DNA from: Allorhizobium paknamense
Lineage (GTDB): Bacteria > Pseudomonadota > Alphaproteobacteria > Rhizobiales > Rhizobiaceae
Length of the DNA: 64,000 bases
Assembly (NCBI RefSeq): GCF_030815125.1
Contig: NZ_JAUSWH010000017.1
Location: forward strand, 54,500-118,499
Direction: 5' to 3'
Part shown: piece after piece, positions 45,477-54,743 of the stretch
How positions within the stretch are numbered: the stretch's first letter is position 1
Layout: the number at the start of each line of letters is the position of its first letter
Program-made: the position numbers and the translations under genes
The notes under the pieces: model-generated
Told to the model about the DNA's origin: nothing
The model's input: only the letters and a program-made list of their open reading frames with translations
The model's database searches: none

Positions 45477-46982
45477 ATGGGTTACTTTCTGACTGCTGAC
45501 GGCGGCACCGAGAGCCTGCGGGCGCGTGTCTATGATTTGACAGGCAGCTGCCTTGGTAGCGTCGCCGTGCCCTATGAAACGCGCTTTTCGGCGGGAGCCC
45601 GGGCCGAACAGGACCCGGAAGACTGGTGGAAGGCTTTCGTGCAGGCATCCAAGGGTGCGATTGCGCAAGCGCGTGTTTCGCCTTCCGACATCGAGGCCAT
45701 TACGCTTGCGACAACCAGCTGCACTGTCGTGGCGCTGGATGAAAACGGAAAGGCGCTACGCCCCGCGATCATCTGGATGGATGTGCGCGCCAATCGCGAA
45801 GCCGATGCGGTTCTGGCAACCGGCGATCCGGCGCTGATCCTCAATGGTGGCGGGCGTGGTCCCGTTTCTGCGGAATGGATGATCCCCAAGGCGTTGTGGA
45901 TCGCCCGAAACGAGCCCAAAATCTTCGAAAAGGCTCATACGATCTGTGAGTATCAGGACTTCATGACCCTCAGGCTGACGGGAGAGCGGGCCGCCAGCCT
46001 GAACAATGTGACGCTGCGCTGGCATTATCAGGTTGAACACGGCGGCTGGGCGAAGTCGCTGGTGGAAAGCCTTGGTCTTTCGGCGCTGCTGGAAAAATGG
46101 CCGCAGCGCGTGGTGCCGCCCGGCGGCGTGATTGCTACCTTGAGCCATAAGGCCGCGCAGGAACTCGGTCTTTCCCCCTCCGTCAAAGTGGTGCAGGGCG
46201 GGGCCGATGCATTGATCGGCATGATCGGGCTTGGCGTGGCAAAGCCGGGGCAGCTTGCCTTGATCACCGGCTCGTCTCATCTTCAGTTCGGCGTCACCGA
46301 ACAGGCGGTGCATGCGCCCGGCATCTGGGGCACCTATCGCGACTGCGTCTATCCGGGCCGCTATATTGTGGAGGGTGGGCAGACCTCGACCGGTTCAATC
46401 ATTGCCTGGCTCGGTCGTTTGATGAACGGCACCATGGATCTGGCGGAACTCAACCGCAAGGCCGCCGAACTGGAGCCGGGATGCGATGGCCTGATCGTGC
46501 AGGATCACTTTCAGGGCAATCGCACACCCTATACCGATCCGCTGTCACGCGGTGCGATTGTCGGCCTCACCCTTGCCCATGAGCCGCACCACATTTTTCG
46601 TGCCATCATGGAGGGCATCGGCTTCGGCACCCGCGCCATTCTGGATGCCATGGCAACTGCCGGGTATCGCGGCACGGAAATCACGGTCGGCGGCGGTGCA
46701 GGCGCATCGGATCTCTGGCTGCAAATCCACGCGGATACGGCGGGTCTGCCCGTCTGCGTTCCCGCCTCGCGGGATGCGCCCTCCGTCGGGGCGGCGGTTC
46801 TTGCCGCCCATGGAGCGGGGCATTTCCGCTCCATCGATGATGGTATTGCCGCGATGGTTCGTCCGGGAAAACGCATCGAGCCACGTACCCGCGAGATGGC
46901 GCTCTATAACGACATCTACCAGCGCTATCTGGCACTTTATCCCGCACTGAAGAGCGTCGCAAACGCTGGGGTTCAAGCATGA
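45477..46982 (+). CDS. FGGY-family carbohydrate kinase
   Basis: 501 residues from the ATG at 45477 (GGGAGGAG upstream). N-terminal FGGY domain with TADGGTESLRARVYD and WMDVRANREA; C-terminal actin-like domain with GGADALIGMIGLG, ITGSSHLQFG, NRTPYTDP and VGGGAGASDLW. Ribulokinase/xylulokinase relatives phosphorylate ketoses or polyols. Which sugar cannot be told. The product may be the inducer sensed by the SorC-type regulator. Confidence 0.9.
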   Translation: MGYFLTADGGTESLRARVYDLTGSCLGSVAVPYETRFSAGARAEQDPEDWWKAFVQASKGAIAQARVSPSDIEAITLATTSCTVVALDENGKALRPAIIWMDVRANREADAVLATGDPALILNGGGRGPVSAEWMIPKALWIARNEPKIFEKAHTICEYQDFMTLRLTGERAASLNNVTLRWHYQVEHGGWAKSLVESLGLSALLEKWPQRVVPPGGVIATLSHKAAQELGLSPSVKVVQGGADALIGMIGLGVAKPGQLALITGSSHLQFGVTEQAVHAPGIWGTYRDCVYPGRYIVEGGQTSTGSIIAWLGRLMNGTMDLAELNRKAAELEPGCDGLIVQDHFQGNRTPYTDPLSRGAIVGLTLAHEPHHIFRAIMEGIGFGTRAILDAMATAGYRGTEITVGGGAGASDLWLQIHADTAGLPVCVPASRDAPSVGAAVLAAHGAGHFRSIDDGIAAMVRPGKRIEPRTREMALYNDIYQRYLALYPALKSVANAGVQA

Positions 46983-47749
46983 GCGACGCAGATTTCCGGC
47001 TGGATGGCAAGACGGCGCTGATAACGGGCGCAGCGAGAGGCATCGGCCTTGCCATTGCCCGGCGACTTGCCGAGGCGGGAGCTGCGGTCATTCTGGCCGA
47101 TAGGGATCAGCATGAAGGCGAAAGCGCAGCGGGCGAGCTTCGCGAACTGGGTTTTACCGCCCGCTTCATGACCCTCGATGTTATACGGCGCGCAAATGTC
47201 GAGGCGGTGGCAGGCCAGCTGGAAAGTGAGGGCATTGCCCTTGATGTTCTGGTCAACAATGCAGGCATCGTTCGCAATGCGCCCGCCTCAGACATGAGCG
47301 TCGAGGATTGGCAGCAGGTGATCGATATCGATCTCACCGGCGTGTTCCATTGCGCGCAGGTGTTTGGCCGCCGCATGGTTCAGGCAGGCAGAGGATCGAT
47401 CATCAACATCACGTCGATGTGCGGCGAAATCGTCGTGCAGCCGCAGCCGCAGATTTCCTACAATGCGGCGAAGGCGGGTGCCAACCTTCTGACGAAATCG
47501 CTGGCGGTGGAATGGGCAAAATCGGGCGTGCGCGTCAATGCCGTGGCCCCCGGTTATACCGCGACAGAGCTGACCCTGCGTGGCCGCAGCAATCCGGAAT
47601 GGTTCGCCGCCTGGATGGCGGGCACGCCGATGGGGCGGCTGGGCGAGCCGCGCGAGATCGCCAATGCCGTTCTTTTTCTTGGCTCACCTGCTTCAAGCTT
47701 CATCACCGGCACTGTGTTGGCGGTGGATGGTGGCTATACCGCACTCTAG
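46979..47749 (+). CDS. Short-chain dehydrogenase/reductase 1
   Basis: 256 residues, classical SDR: TGAARGIG (16-23), NNAG, INITSMCGE (catalytic Ser), YNAAKAG (Tyr/Lys), C-terminal ITGTVLAVDGGYTAL. ATGA overlap with the kinase gene. Likely NAD(P)-dependent oxidation of a sugar or polyol hydroxyl. Confidence 0.92.
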   Translation: MSDADFRLDGKTALITGAARGIGLAIARRLAEAGAAVILADRDQHEGESAAGELRELGFTARFMTLDVIRRANVEAVAGQLESEGIALDVLVNNAGIVRNAPASDMSVEDWQQVIDIDLTGVFHCAQVFGRRMVQAGRGSIINITSMCGEIVVQPQPQISYNAAKAGANLLTKSLAVEWAKSGVRVNAVAPGYTATELTLRGRSNPEWFAAWMAGTPMGRLGEPREIANAVLFLGSPASSFITGTVLAVDGGYTAL

Positions 47750-47764
47750 AAAAGGATCACGACG

Positions 47765-48520
47765 ATGACAGCAACCAGCAGAACCGTTCTGGTGACAGGC
47801 GCAAGCCGTGGCATCGGGCGTGCCATCGCCCTTGGGTTTGCCAAGCGCGGCTATGACGTTGCGCTGAACGATATCGAGCGCCAAACCGAAGCTCTAGGGG
47901 ATGTCGCCAGAGAGATCGAAGCGCTTGACCAGCGTGCCGTCATCGCGCTGGCCGATGTCAGCCGCAAGGCGGAGGTACAAGCCATGGTCGCCAAGGTCGA
48001 AGCCGCCCTCGGCCATATCGATGCCATTGTCAACAATGCGGGCATCCTGATTTCCGGCAGCGTCGAGGGGCTGAAGGAAGAATATTGGGATAGCGTTCTC
48101 GATGTAAACGCCAAGGGCACTTTCCTTGTCATTCAGGCGGCACTCCCCGGCATGAAGGCGCGCGGCTATGGCCGCATCGTCAACATCGCCTCCATCGGTG
48201 GAAAACATGGGGCACCGGAGCAGGCGCATTATTCCGCCTCCAAGGCAGCCGTCATGGGCTTTACCCGCGTGCTGGCGCAGGAAGTGGGCGTGGATGGCAT
48301 CACTGCCAACTGCGTGTGCCCCGGCATTATCCTGACCGATATGGGCCGTGTAAACCTTGATGATCCAGAAATCCGCAAATCCTGGCAGGACAAGACAGCG
48401 CTCCGGCGTATTGGTGACCCCGAGGATGTGGTGGGTGCGGTTGCCTTTCTGGCCTCGGATGATGCGGCCTTCATCACCGGCCAGACGCTCAATGTCGATG
48501 GCGGCATTGTCCTCAGCTAA
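47765..48520 (+). CDS. Short-chain dehydrogenase/reductase 2
   Basis: 251 residues, classical SDR with TGASRGIG, NNAGILISGS, VNIASIGG, YSASKAAVMG and ITGQTLNVDGGIVLS. Starts 15 bases after SDR 1 and ends the operon. The two SDRs differ clearly, so they probably catalyse different steps. Confidence 0.92.
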   Translation: MTATSRTVLVTGASRGIGRAIALGFAKRGYDVALNDIERQTEALGDVAREIEALDQRAVIALADVSRKAEVQAMVAKVEAALGHIDAIVNNAGILISGSVEGLKEEYWDSVLDVNAKGTFLVIQAALPGMKARGYGRIVNIASIGGKHGAPEQAHYSASKAAVMGFTRVLAQEVGVDGITANCVCPGIILTDMGRVNLDDPEIRKSWQDKTALRRIGDPEDVVGAVAFLASDDAAFITGQTLNVDGGIVLS

Positions 48521-48822
48521 GGGGCTAGAACTCGGCTCCGATCGGATCTCATTTCAAAACAGATCGGGCAGAGGCGGCTCAGTCCTGTGAGCCTTGCGAG
48601 CTGCCCCTGTTGGCTTGAGTAGCGAGAGTTTGGCGGCGAGATGGAAAACTGCTCACTGTCCATTACTTTAATGACGGAAGCGATCGCGAACTTTACATCG
48701 CAGTGTGAACATCGCTTGGGACACCTAACCCTTCAACCAGCCGATCTATAAAGTCTGATGGTCAACCGCTTCAATTGCGCATTGTCTATAGCTTCCGCAA
48801 CACCCTCACGAGACAAGGCAGA
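48521..48822. other. Gap between catabolic operon and recombinase gene
   Basis: 302 bases without a gene or clear terminator. The 3' ends of the sugar operon and the integrase gene face each other here. Confidence 0.4.
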
Positions 48823-49968
48823 TCAATCGAGCATCCTCGACGCCCTGCCACTGCGTCGGGTTGCGCTGTTGTAATATTCCGAGGCCTGCTGGACGGAGCG
48901 ATGACGCGACTGCTCCATCGCTTCCGGTAGGGGAATGCCGCGATTGGCGGCTTCGGTGAGATAGCCGGAGCGAAGGCCATGGGCGGAGAACTCTCGTGGA
49001 TCGAGACCAGCCATGGCGGCGCGCTGCTTGACGATGTCGGTGACGGCCTTGGGATCGAGCGGGCGCCGGGACAGATTGCCCCAGCGATCGATGGCTCGAA
49101 ACACGCTGCCTTTGTCTATCCTGCCAGCCTTTAGCCAGGCATTCAGCGCATCGACGGGACGACCGGTGAGGTAGACGACCTCGTCGCTGTCGGCACCACT
49201 CGTCTTGGTGCGTCCCAGATGGATGGACAGCGAGGGCAGGGGAGATGAGCCTTCGAAAGGGATCGGATCTTCCGGAGTGAGCTGTTCCTTGCGCAGCCCC
49301 GCCACTTCGCTGCGACGACGACCGCCGGAGGCGAAAGCGACCATCAGGATCGCCTTGTCTCTCACATCGCGCAGGCTGTCGGTGCGACAGGTCGCGATGA
49401 GTTTTGACAAAATGTCTCCGGTCACGGCCTTTGCACTTTTGCGCTTCCTCGGTCGCGGCGTCGCGCGCACGGAGAGCCGGATTGCGGACTTCAGGGCAGG
49501 GGAGGCGAAGGCACCCTGTAACCCCCGCCACTTGGTCAGGGTAGACCAGGTCGCCAGTCGCCGGCGAACGGTATCGGATGCGTGGGGGCCTACTGTTCGC
49601 AGGAACCCCTGGATGCGCAGCTTTTCCTCGACATCCGACGGCATGCCGTGGGCCGGATCTAGAAGACGCTTTTCCGGATCCCATAGGTGATGGGCGACAA
49701 ACTTCAGAAGCAGTGCTTCTGATGCAGGCCACGGCAGAGAGAGCCCCGTTGAAGCAAGCGACCATGCCTGCAGATAGGCGAGATCGGAAGTCAGCGCCCG
49801 CAGCGTGTTGGCACCCATGCCCTCATTGACCAGATGGCGCAGCGTCTCGACATCCTGATCGGTCAGAAGCTCGGCAAGTTCGTCGCGACGTTCCATGGGC
49901 AGAACAGCGGCGATTGTGTCGAGGTGCTGGACGCGGCGATCAAGAGCCCTGTCGTGAGCCTCCGTCAT
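48823..49968 (-). CDS. Tyrosine recombinase/integrase coupled to a toxin gene
   Basis: 381 residues from the ATG at 49968, which overlaps the upstream toxin stop by four bases. N-terminal SAM-like core-binding domain (about 1-160) and catalytic domain with Arg in SGGRRRSEVAGL, HGLRSGYLTEAA (His-x-x-Arg), RHRSVQQASEYY (His and Tyr). All catalytic residues are present. Being the third gene of a toxin-antitoxin operon is unusual. Confidence 0.88.
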   Translation of the reverse strand: MTEAHDRALDRRVQHLDTIAAVLPMERRDELAELLTDQDVETLRHLVNEGMGANTLRALTSDLAYLQAWSLASTGLSLPWPASEALLLKFVAHHLWDPEKRLLDPAHGMPSDVEEKLRIQGFLRTVGPHASDTVRRRLATWSTLTKWRGLQGAFASPALKSAIRLSVRATPRPRKRKSAKAVTGDILSKLIATCRTDSLRDVRDKAILMVAFASGGRRRSEVAGLRKEQLTPEDPIPFEGSSPLPSLSIHLGRTKTSGADSDEVVYLTGRPVDALNAWLKAGRIDKGSVFRAIDRWGNLSRRPLDPKAVTDIVKQRAAMAGLDPREFSAHGLRSGYLTEAANRGIPLPEAMEQSRHRSVQQASEYYNSATRRSGRASRMLD

Positions 49969-50369
49969 GTGATGGAAGATGCCGGGTGCAGTTTCAGGTC
50001 GGTTTGGGAAAAGTCGCGGCCCTTGAAAAGCAGCGGTGCTTTGGCCACGGCGGCGACTGCGTAGGAGAAACAATCGCCCATGTTGAGGTTAGCCGAATGG
50101 CGGCCTTTACCGTATCGGTCTAGCGCGGATTCAGCCTCACGATAGTGCTTCTCGCTGAAGGCGATCGGCATGATATTTGGCGCGTCAACGAACCGGGAAA
50201 CAATGTCAGCTGCATTGGAAAAACGTTTAGCTGTCAGAACCGTTCTGGTTTCGAACAGAGTAGGCCAGCCGATCACAATCTCTTCTTGCCGTAGGACCGA
50301 CTTGAATGCTTCTGCTTCCGGCTCCTCAAGGACGATTGCGACAAGAACCGAGGTATCGATCACAATCAT
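49965..50369 (-). CDS. vapC: PIN-domain toxin (VapC-like)
   Basis: 134 residues with the PIN acidic residues Asp5 (IDTS), Glu40 (FETR), Asp99 (NMGDCFSY) and Asp119 (GRDF). Predicted ribonuclease. It follows the antitoxin with a four-base overlap and itself overlaps the recombinase. Confidence 0.93.
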   Translation of the reverse strand: MIVIDTSVLVAIVLEEPEAEAFKSVLRQEEIVIGWPTLFETRTVLTAKRFSNAADIVSRFVDAPNIMPIAFSEKHYREAESALDRYGKGRHSANLNMGDCFSYAVAAVAKAPLLFKGRDFSQTDLKLHPASSIT

Positions 50370-50623
50370 ATAGGCAGACCATTTTCATCATAAAGATCAT
50401 CATGCGCAGAGGTGGTGCCAGCCGGAACATTGTGGCGGCCTTCTGCTGCAAGCTCCCATACGGCATCCAACGGGTGCTTTTTATCCTGCTGCCTCAATTC
50501 GACATCATAACGCTCCAGCGCAAGTTCAACGAGGCGGTTGATCGGCTGGCCGGTCCGGCGGGAGAGTGCATGGGCCAGATCACGGGCCTTGCTGCTGCGG
50601 ATGGAAAGTTGGGGTTCGGACAT
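50366..50623 (-). CDS. vapB: VapB-type antitoxin
   Basis: 85 residues from the ATG at 50623 (GAGG six bases upstream; an in-frame TTG lies further up). N-terminal ribbon/helix DNA-binding-like start MSEPQLSIRSSKARDLAHAL and a C-terminal acidic neck (AHDDLYDENGLPI) as in VapB/PSK-type antitoxins that wrap the PIN active site. Confidence 0.85.
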   Translation of the reverse strand: MSEPQLSIRSSKARDLAHALSRRTGQPINRLVELALERYDVELRQQDKKHPLDAVWELAAEGRHNVPAGTTSAHDDLYDENGLPI

Positions 50624-50691
50624 GGTGTGCCTCTTCAAATGGTAGCTTCAACATAGTGCCTTCCGCGCAAGATAGCAAGAAAACGACTGGT

Positions 50692-50723
50692 GATGGCTAA
50701 CCATCGATAAGGGTTACTTATCG
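50692..50723. promoter_or_regulatory. Two adjacent inverted repeats upstream of the toxin-antitoxin operon
   Basis: GATGG-CTAA-CCATC (50692-50705) abuts CGATAAG-GGTTA-CTTATCG (50705-50723). They lie 69-100 bases before the antitoxin start, between two divergent genes, and are candidate operators for VapB/VapBC autoregulation. Confidence 0.5.
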
Positions 50724-50813
50724 GGGGCGATTGGTCGCGTTGGAGACGCCACCCAGTGATGGATATTAAATCTAAGATAGCGTTCGCTTAGCAAATCGTT
50801 TACCATAAAATCA

Positions 50814-51947
50814 ATGGCTTACGATCTTTCGAAAATCAGCATGGCAGCCCTGATGCGGCCGGCTTTCGACGCCGGCATCGCGCTCACCCGTCTCGACGAG
50901 CGCATCGCCCGTTCTTCGGTCGGCGCCGGTTTTCTTGAGCGGCAAAATTTCGTCGATGCCTGCGCGTCGCTGTGGATCGACGGCGAACTTGTTCACCTCG
51001 AAGACCTCGTCCTTCACGACGCGTTTCGCGATACCCGCACCCCAACCCACGAACTCACCATCGCTCGCGACGTGCTGCGCACCCGCCGGCGGATATCTGG
51101 GCAGTCGCCCGACTGGGCTCTGTCCGCAGACGGTATGCGAAACTTACGACAAACGTCGGACATCAATCCAATCGGCACTGAAGCTGTGGCGCCCGCCGGC
51201 GTCATCAGGACCGCGGTCGCCGTCGACGCGGAAGGGGAGGGGGATGATGGTGACGAAGCCAAAGACCTACCTGGCGTCGACCTAGCGGCCATCGATGCAG
51301 TGCTCGCCCGATCGGAGGCGGCGATCGAGAGCGCCACAAGGCCCGGCCGTGCCAGCGCTGCGGCCGAAAAAGACCCGCTCGTTTATGATCTCGACTGGGA
51401 CGAGGATGCCCGACTCGACGAATGGCGCGGCGTGCTGCGCCAAGCCGAAAACTTGCCGACGGTGCTGCAGGCGATCATCGCCCTCGATGCCTGGAACGAG
51501 CTTTCGGTCCTTCAGCACGCACCCTGGCTCGGCCGACTGTTTGCCGCCTCGATCCTGCGCCAGGCCGGCATCACCACCGGCGCCCATCTCGCGGCCATCA
51601 ATGTCGGCCTCAAAACCCTTCCCGTGGATCGGCGCCGCCATCGCGATCGCGAAACCCGGCTGCTCACCATCGCTCACGGTTTTTTGGCGGCCGCCGAGAT
51701 CGGCATGAAAGAGCATGACCGGCTGACGCTGGCCAAGACGATGATGGATCGAAAATTGGAGGGGCGGCGAACCTCCTCAAGATTGCCGAAGCTGGTTGAA
51801 CTGGTGATGGCAAAACCGTTGGTATCGGCCGGGATGGCGGCGAAAACGCTCTCGGTGACGCCGCAGGCGGCGCGGCGGATAGTTGCGGAGCTCGGCCTGA
51901 GGGAGATGACCGGGAGGGGGAGGTTTCGAGCATGGGGGGTAGTTTGA
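50814..51947 (+). CDS. RHE_PE00001-family plasmid protein
   Basis: 377 residues matching a family seen on rhizobial plasmids (N-terminal DUF1612-like part; name from memory). It has MRPAFDAGIALTRLDERI, an acidic middle segment, an Ala/Leu-rich helical region and a C-terminal helix-turn-helix (MAAKTLSVTPQAARRIVAELGLREM, about 336-360). The HTH pattern resembles Fic-associated winged helices. Function unknown; DNA binding is likely. Confidence 0.75.
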   Translation: MAYDLSKISMAALMRPAFDAGIALTRLDERIARSSVGAGFLERQNFVDACASLWIDGELVHLEDLVLHDAFRDTRTPTHELTIARDVLRTRRRISGQSPDWALSADGMRNLRQTSDINPIGTEAVAPAGVIRTAVAVDAEGEGDDGDEAKDLPGVDLAAIDAVLARSEAAIESATRPGRASAAAEKDPLVYDLDWDEDARLDEWRGVLRQAENLPTVLQAIIALDAWNELSVLQHAPWLGRLFAASILRQAGITTGAHLAAINVGLKTLPVDRRRHRDRETRLLTIAHGFLAAAEIGMKEHDRLTLAKTMMDRKLEGRRTSSRLPKLVELVMAKPLVSAGMAAKTLSVTPQAARRIVAELGLREMTGRGRFRAWGVV

Positions 51948-52240
51948 GCGCTTAAAAAAATTCAACGATTGCGTCGGCGGAGCGCATAAATTTCTGTTAC
52001 CTTCCGAGGTGCGACTGCGTGCTGTTGTCGGGGTTGTGATTTCTGGGAAGTTATTACTAAGGTTGGTGCGGGTGCCCCTCTATACAAGAATGGTTCGTCA
52101 GATGATGGATGGGAGTCTCGGATCAATTGCGACAACTGGAACGGCACTTGATCTCGCATAACCGCGGCTGGGAAAAACGCCCAGAGGTCGGACAACTACG
52201 TTCAACGGGATTAGATGGTTAGAGGTTTGGGGCGACAGAC

Positions 52241-53020
52241 ATGCAAAAAAAGGACACGGTAGGTCAGGAATATTACAGCCCCCTCAAGAAAGCGGAGTTA
52301 GTTTCTGACACGATGTTTTGGGTATCTGCATTGTTGTCGTTAATAGTTCTTTTTGTCGAACCTCAGAAAAATCCAAAAGCATTCGCCGCCAGTCAAACAG
52401 CCTTTTGTCTAGCTGTCTTAGGCGTGTTTGTTTCGGGAATTGCTATACAAATTTACTGGTCATCACGTGCCCAAGACAAACGCATAGCGGATCTTTTATC
52501 CCACGCCTTTCAGGTACCCCTAATCGCTGAGCCGTCTAAGGGGTACTACAATAACAACGCCACCGATCCCGTGGTGAGATTGGCCGCAAACGTTTTGGAA
52601 AATACGCTTTTCACAAAAACCATACTTATAAAAATGTTACGTTGGGAACGAATAAAAGTGGCCGCATATACCATTGTCTGGCTTATCGCGATGCTTAATC
52701 GGGCCACCGATTTCCAAATTATAACTGCGGTCGCTCAAGTAATTTTTAGTGAACAGGTCATTGCCCGCTGGTTGCGAATGGAATGGCTTAGGAGTCAGGT
52801 CGAAAACATCCATGACGGCCTTTACTCCACCATTCAGTCTGCGCCGGCGATTAACACAAGAGAATCTCGCGCCAGAGTGATGGAAGCCTGCATCAGGTAT
52901 GAGAGCGCAAAAGGGCAGGCGAAAATCGCACTTTCAAGTGCCATTTTCGAAAAGATCAACCCGAGCGTATCAAGCCAGTGGCGTCAGTTGTCGAAGCAAC
53001 TCAAGCTTGATCAACAATAG
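52241..53020 (+). CDS. S-4TM-like membrane protein, putative pore-forming effector
   Basis: 259 residues, four predicted membrane helices (about 25-42, 52-72, 138-153, 157-172). The phrase pattern RAQDKRIADLLSHAF ... GYYNN ... ENTLFTKTI resembles the S-4TM (SMODS-associating four-TM) effector family of conflict systems. AT-richer than its left neighbour. Its last 20 bases overlap the 3' end of the convergent nuclease gene. The function is predicted membrane disruption on activation, by analogy. No CD-NTase is in view. Confidence 0.7.
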   Translation: MQKKDTVGQEYYSPLKKAELVSDTMFWVSALLSLIVLFVEPQKNPKAFAASQTAFCLAVLGVFVSGIAIQIYWSSRAQDKRIADLLSHAFQVPLIAEPSKGYYNNNATDPVVRLAANVLENTLFTKTILIKMLRWERIKVAAYTIVWLIAMLNRATDFQIITAVAQVIFSEQVIARWLRMEWLRSQVENIHDGLYSTIQSAPAINTRESRARVMEACIRYESAKGQAKIALSSAIFEKINPSVSSQWRQLSKQLKLDQQ

Positions 53021-54743
53021 AACTTTCGCGCGCGGCCAGGACTGACCTGCGCTTCTCATCAAAAATGTTCGCGATATTCGGCCCTTGTAACATGACGCCG
53101 ATCTCCGCACCATTGCTGCGGAAGCCGGCGACGACTGTCGACAACCAATTGAAGCTCGAGATTACGATGTTATCGTTGTCCCACAGGAGATATTTCGCAT
53201 GGAAATTGTGGGTTTGAGACAAAGCAATTTGGCGCTCCCTGATCGAGTTTGGATCAGGCACACGCCCTTCTTCGATTAAGAACTCACTAACTCGTGAATA
53301 TTCCAAGTCGACTTGGCGACCGAGTTTTGCGGCGGTTTCCATTGGAGCGAGGACGGAGGTTTCCGCGGCAAGCCCAAAAATGTCGCAGCCAATCTTAATT
53401 CTAGACGCTGCCTCGTCCCTAGCCTTTGTGACACAGGCGTAATGTTCCTTGTCCGTAATCAAAGTAAGGGCGACGTTGCCTCGTTCACCGCGTTGATAAC
53501 TCTGATGCTTAATTTTTGACCAAATGCCATTAAGCCGTCGTGCCACGGGGGACCAGTTCCCAACTGCTGGAAGCTGAGAGCTAAGGAGCCTGTTCAACAA
53601 CTTTGACGCAAACGCTTGGCTCTGAAGGCGAACTGACGCTTCGATCCAATCAAATTCGCTCGAGAGAAAATTACAGCTTCCCACTACGCTCGTCCAAAGG
53701 CCGGTCTCCTTATCGTCGTACAAGATTACCTTTGAGTGCGACCCGGACGATGTAGGGGACAACCGGACCCGTTCGCGCACCAGGGCAGACATTTCCTTCA
53801 ATGCCACTTCACAATCCGCAAACTTGGCTTTCGGCTTTCGCGTTTCTGGATCGTTATGCAGCCCCCAAAGCAGCTCAACCTTTACCTGCCGCCTAGCAGC
53901 CTTTTCGAAGAAGGGCTTTAACCGTCTCAGAGTGTCGGGTCCCAAAAAACAGGAGTGGATTATGATAGTGGTGTGCGCGACCTCGAAAATATGCGCGAGG
54001 AGATCCCAATGTTCCGGCCCTCCTACTATTATGTCGTCCGGTGTGATGTCGTCTAATGCGATAGCCGTCGGACCGCGTGCCCCTGGGGCGGTCGATGGCT
54101 CGCCCGTCTCCGGCACAGTTTTAGCAAGGGCGACGATCGAATCCCTGAGTGTGAAAGGCGCGCTCGGCGGCAGGCCCATTTCAACTTGGTCAAACGCGAC
54201 GCCAATCCGTGCGAAGGGTTTCGACGGGGTTCGAAACTGCGGGGGCGTAGGCTCGAGACTTTCGTTAAGGTTTAGCCTGAACAGGTCCCTTAGAGCGGGA
54301 TCATTTTGTTCAAACGTGTAGAGCAAAGGCTCGAGCGCAACGAATTCGTCCGGTAAGTCACGTTCGTAGACTAGATCCAATTCGTCAGCACGCATCCAGT
54401 GCCCGGTTACACGGTCGACACAAACAGAATCCCACTTTACATCCTTGTGCAATGTCTCAGGAAGCTCTTTTTCGAGCGCTCGCCGTATGCCTGCCGGAGT
54501 TGCGGTAAAGTAGCTGCCATGCTCACTGCTGCGTACTTCAATCCAATTTGACCGCAGCAGGTTGATCAATGCTTCAATTATCAATCGTTGAGGTAGATCT
54601 GCAAGTGCAGACAGTTCTTTTACCGTTCGGCGTGATGCGGTCGTTTCCACAAGGAGCATGTGCTCCAGCACACTCCACCTGCGGCCGAAGTTTACGAAAT
54701 AGTTCACGGCGAGGCGATAGACTGGCAAATAAACGAACTTCAT
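53001..54743 (-). CDS. mkoB: PLD-family nuclease, Mokosh MkoB-like
   Basis: 580 residues. N-terminal winged-helix-like region (about 20-95), a linker, and two phospholipase-D (HKD) motifs: SHSKVILYDD (His336, Lys338) with GSCNF (355-359), and FHAKYLLWD (His515, Lys517) with SSFNW (529-533). Both motif pairs are intact, so it is probably an active phosphodiesterase/nuclease. Its start overlaps the helicase stop by four bases. The helicase/kinase plus PLD pair is the composition described for Mokosh type I phage defence; assignment rests on architecture. Confidence 0.82.
   Translation of the reverse strand: MKFVYLPVYRLAVNYFVNFGRRWSVLEHMLLVETTASRRTVKELSALADLPQRLIIEALINLLRSNWIEVRSSEHGSYFTATPAGIRRALEKELPETLHKDVKWDSVCVDRVTGHWMRADELDLVYERDLPDEFVALEPLLYTFEQNDPALRDLFRLNLNESLEPTPPQFRTPSKPFARIGVAFDQVEMGLPPSAPFTLRDSIVALAKTVPETGEPSTAPGARGPTAIALDDITPDDIIVGGPEHWDLLAHIFEVAHTTIIIHSCFLGPDTLRRLKPFFEKAARRQVKVELLWGLHNDPETRKPKAKFADCEVALKEMSALVRERVRLSPTSSGSHSKVILYDDKETGLWTSVVGSCNFLSSEFDWIEASVRLQSQAFASKLLNRLLSSQLPAVGNWSPVARRLNGIWSKIKHQSYQRGERGNVALTLITDKEHYACVTKARDEAASRIKIGCDIFGLAAETSVLAPMETAAKLGRQVDLEYSRVSEFLIEEGRVPDPNSIRERQIALSQTHNFHAKYLLWDNDNIVISSFNWLSTVVAGFRSNGAEIGVMLQGPNIANIFDEKRRSVLAARESSIVDQA

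Noticed and set aside
38217..48520. AI-2 (Lsr) uptake operon, because of SorC regulator, ribose-type importer and FGGY kinase
   Set aside because: Only one permease, no LsrF/LsrG-type enzymes, and a TPP dehydrogenase complex plus SDRs instead.
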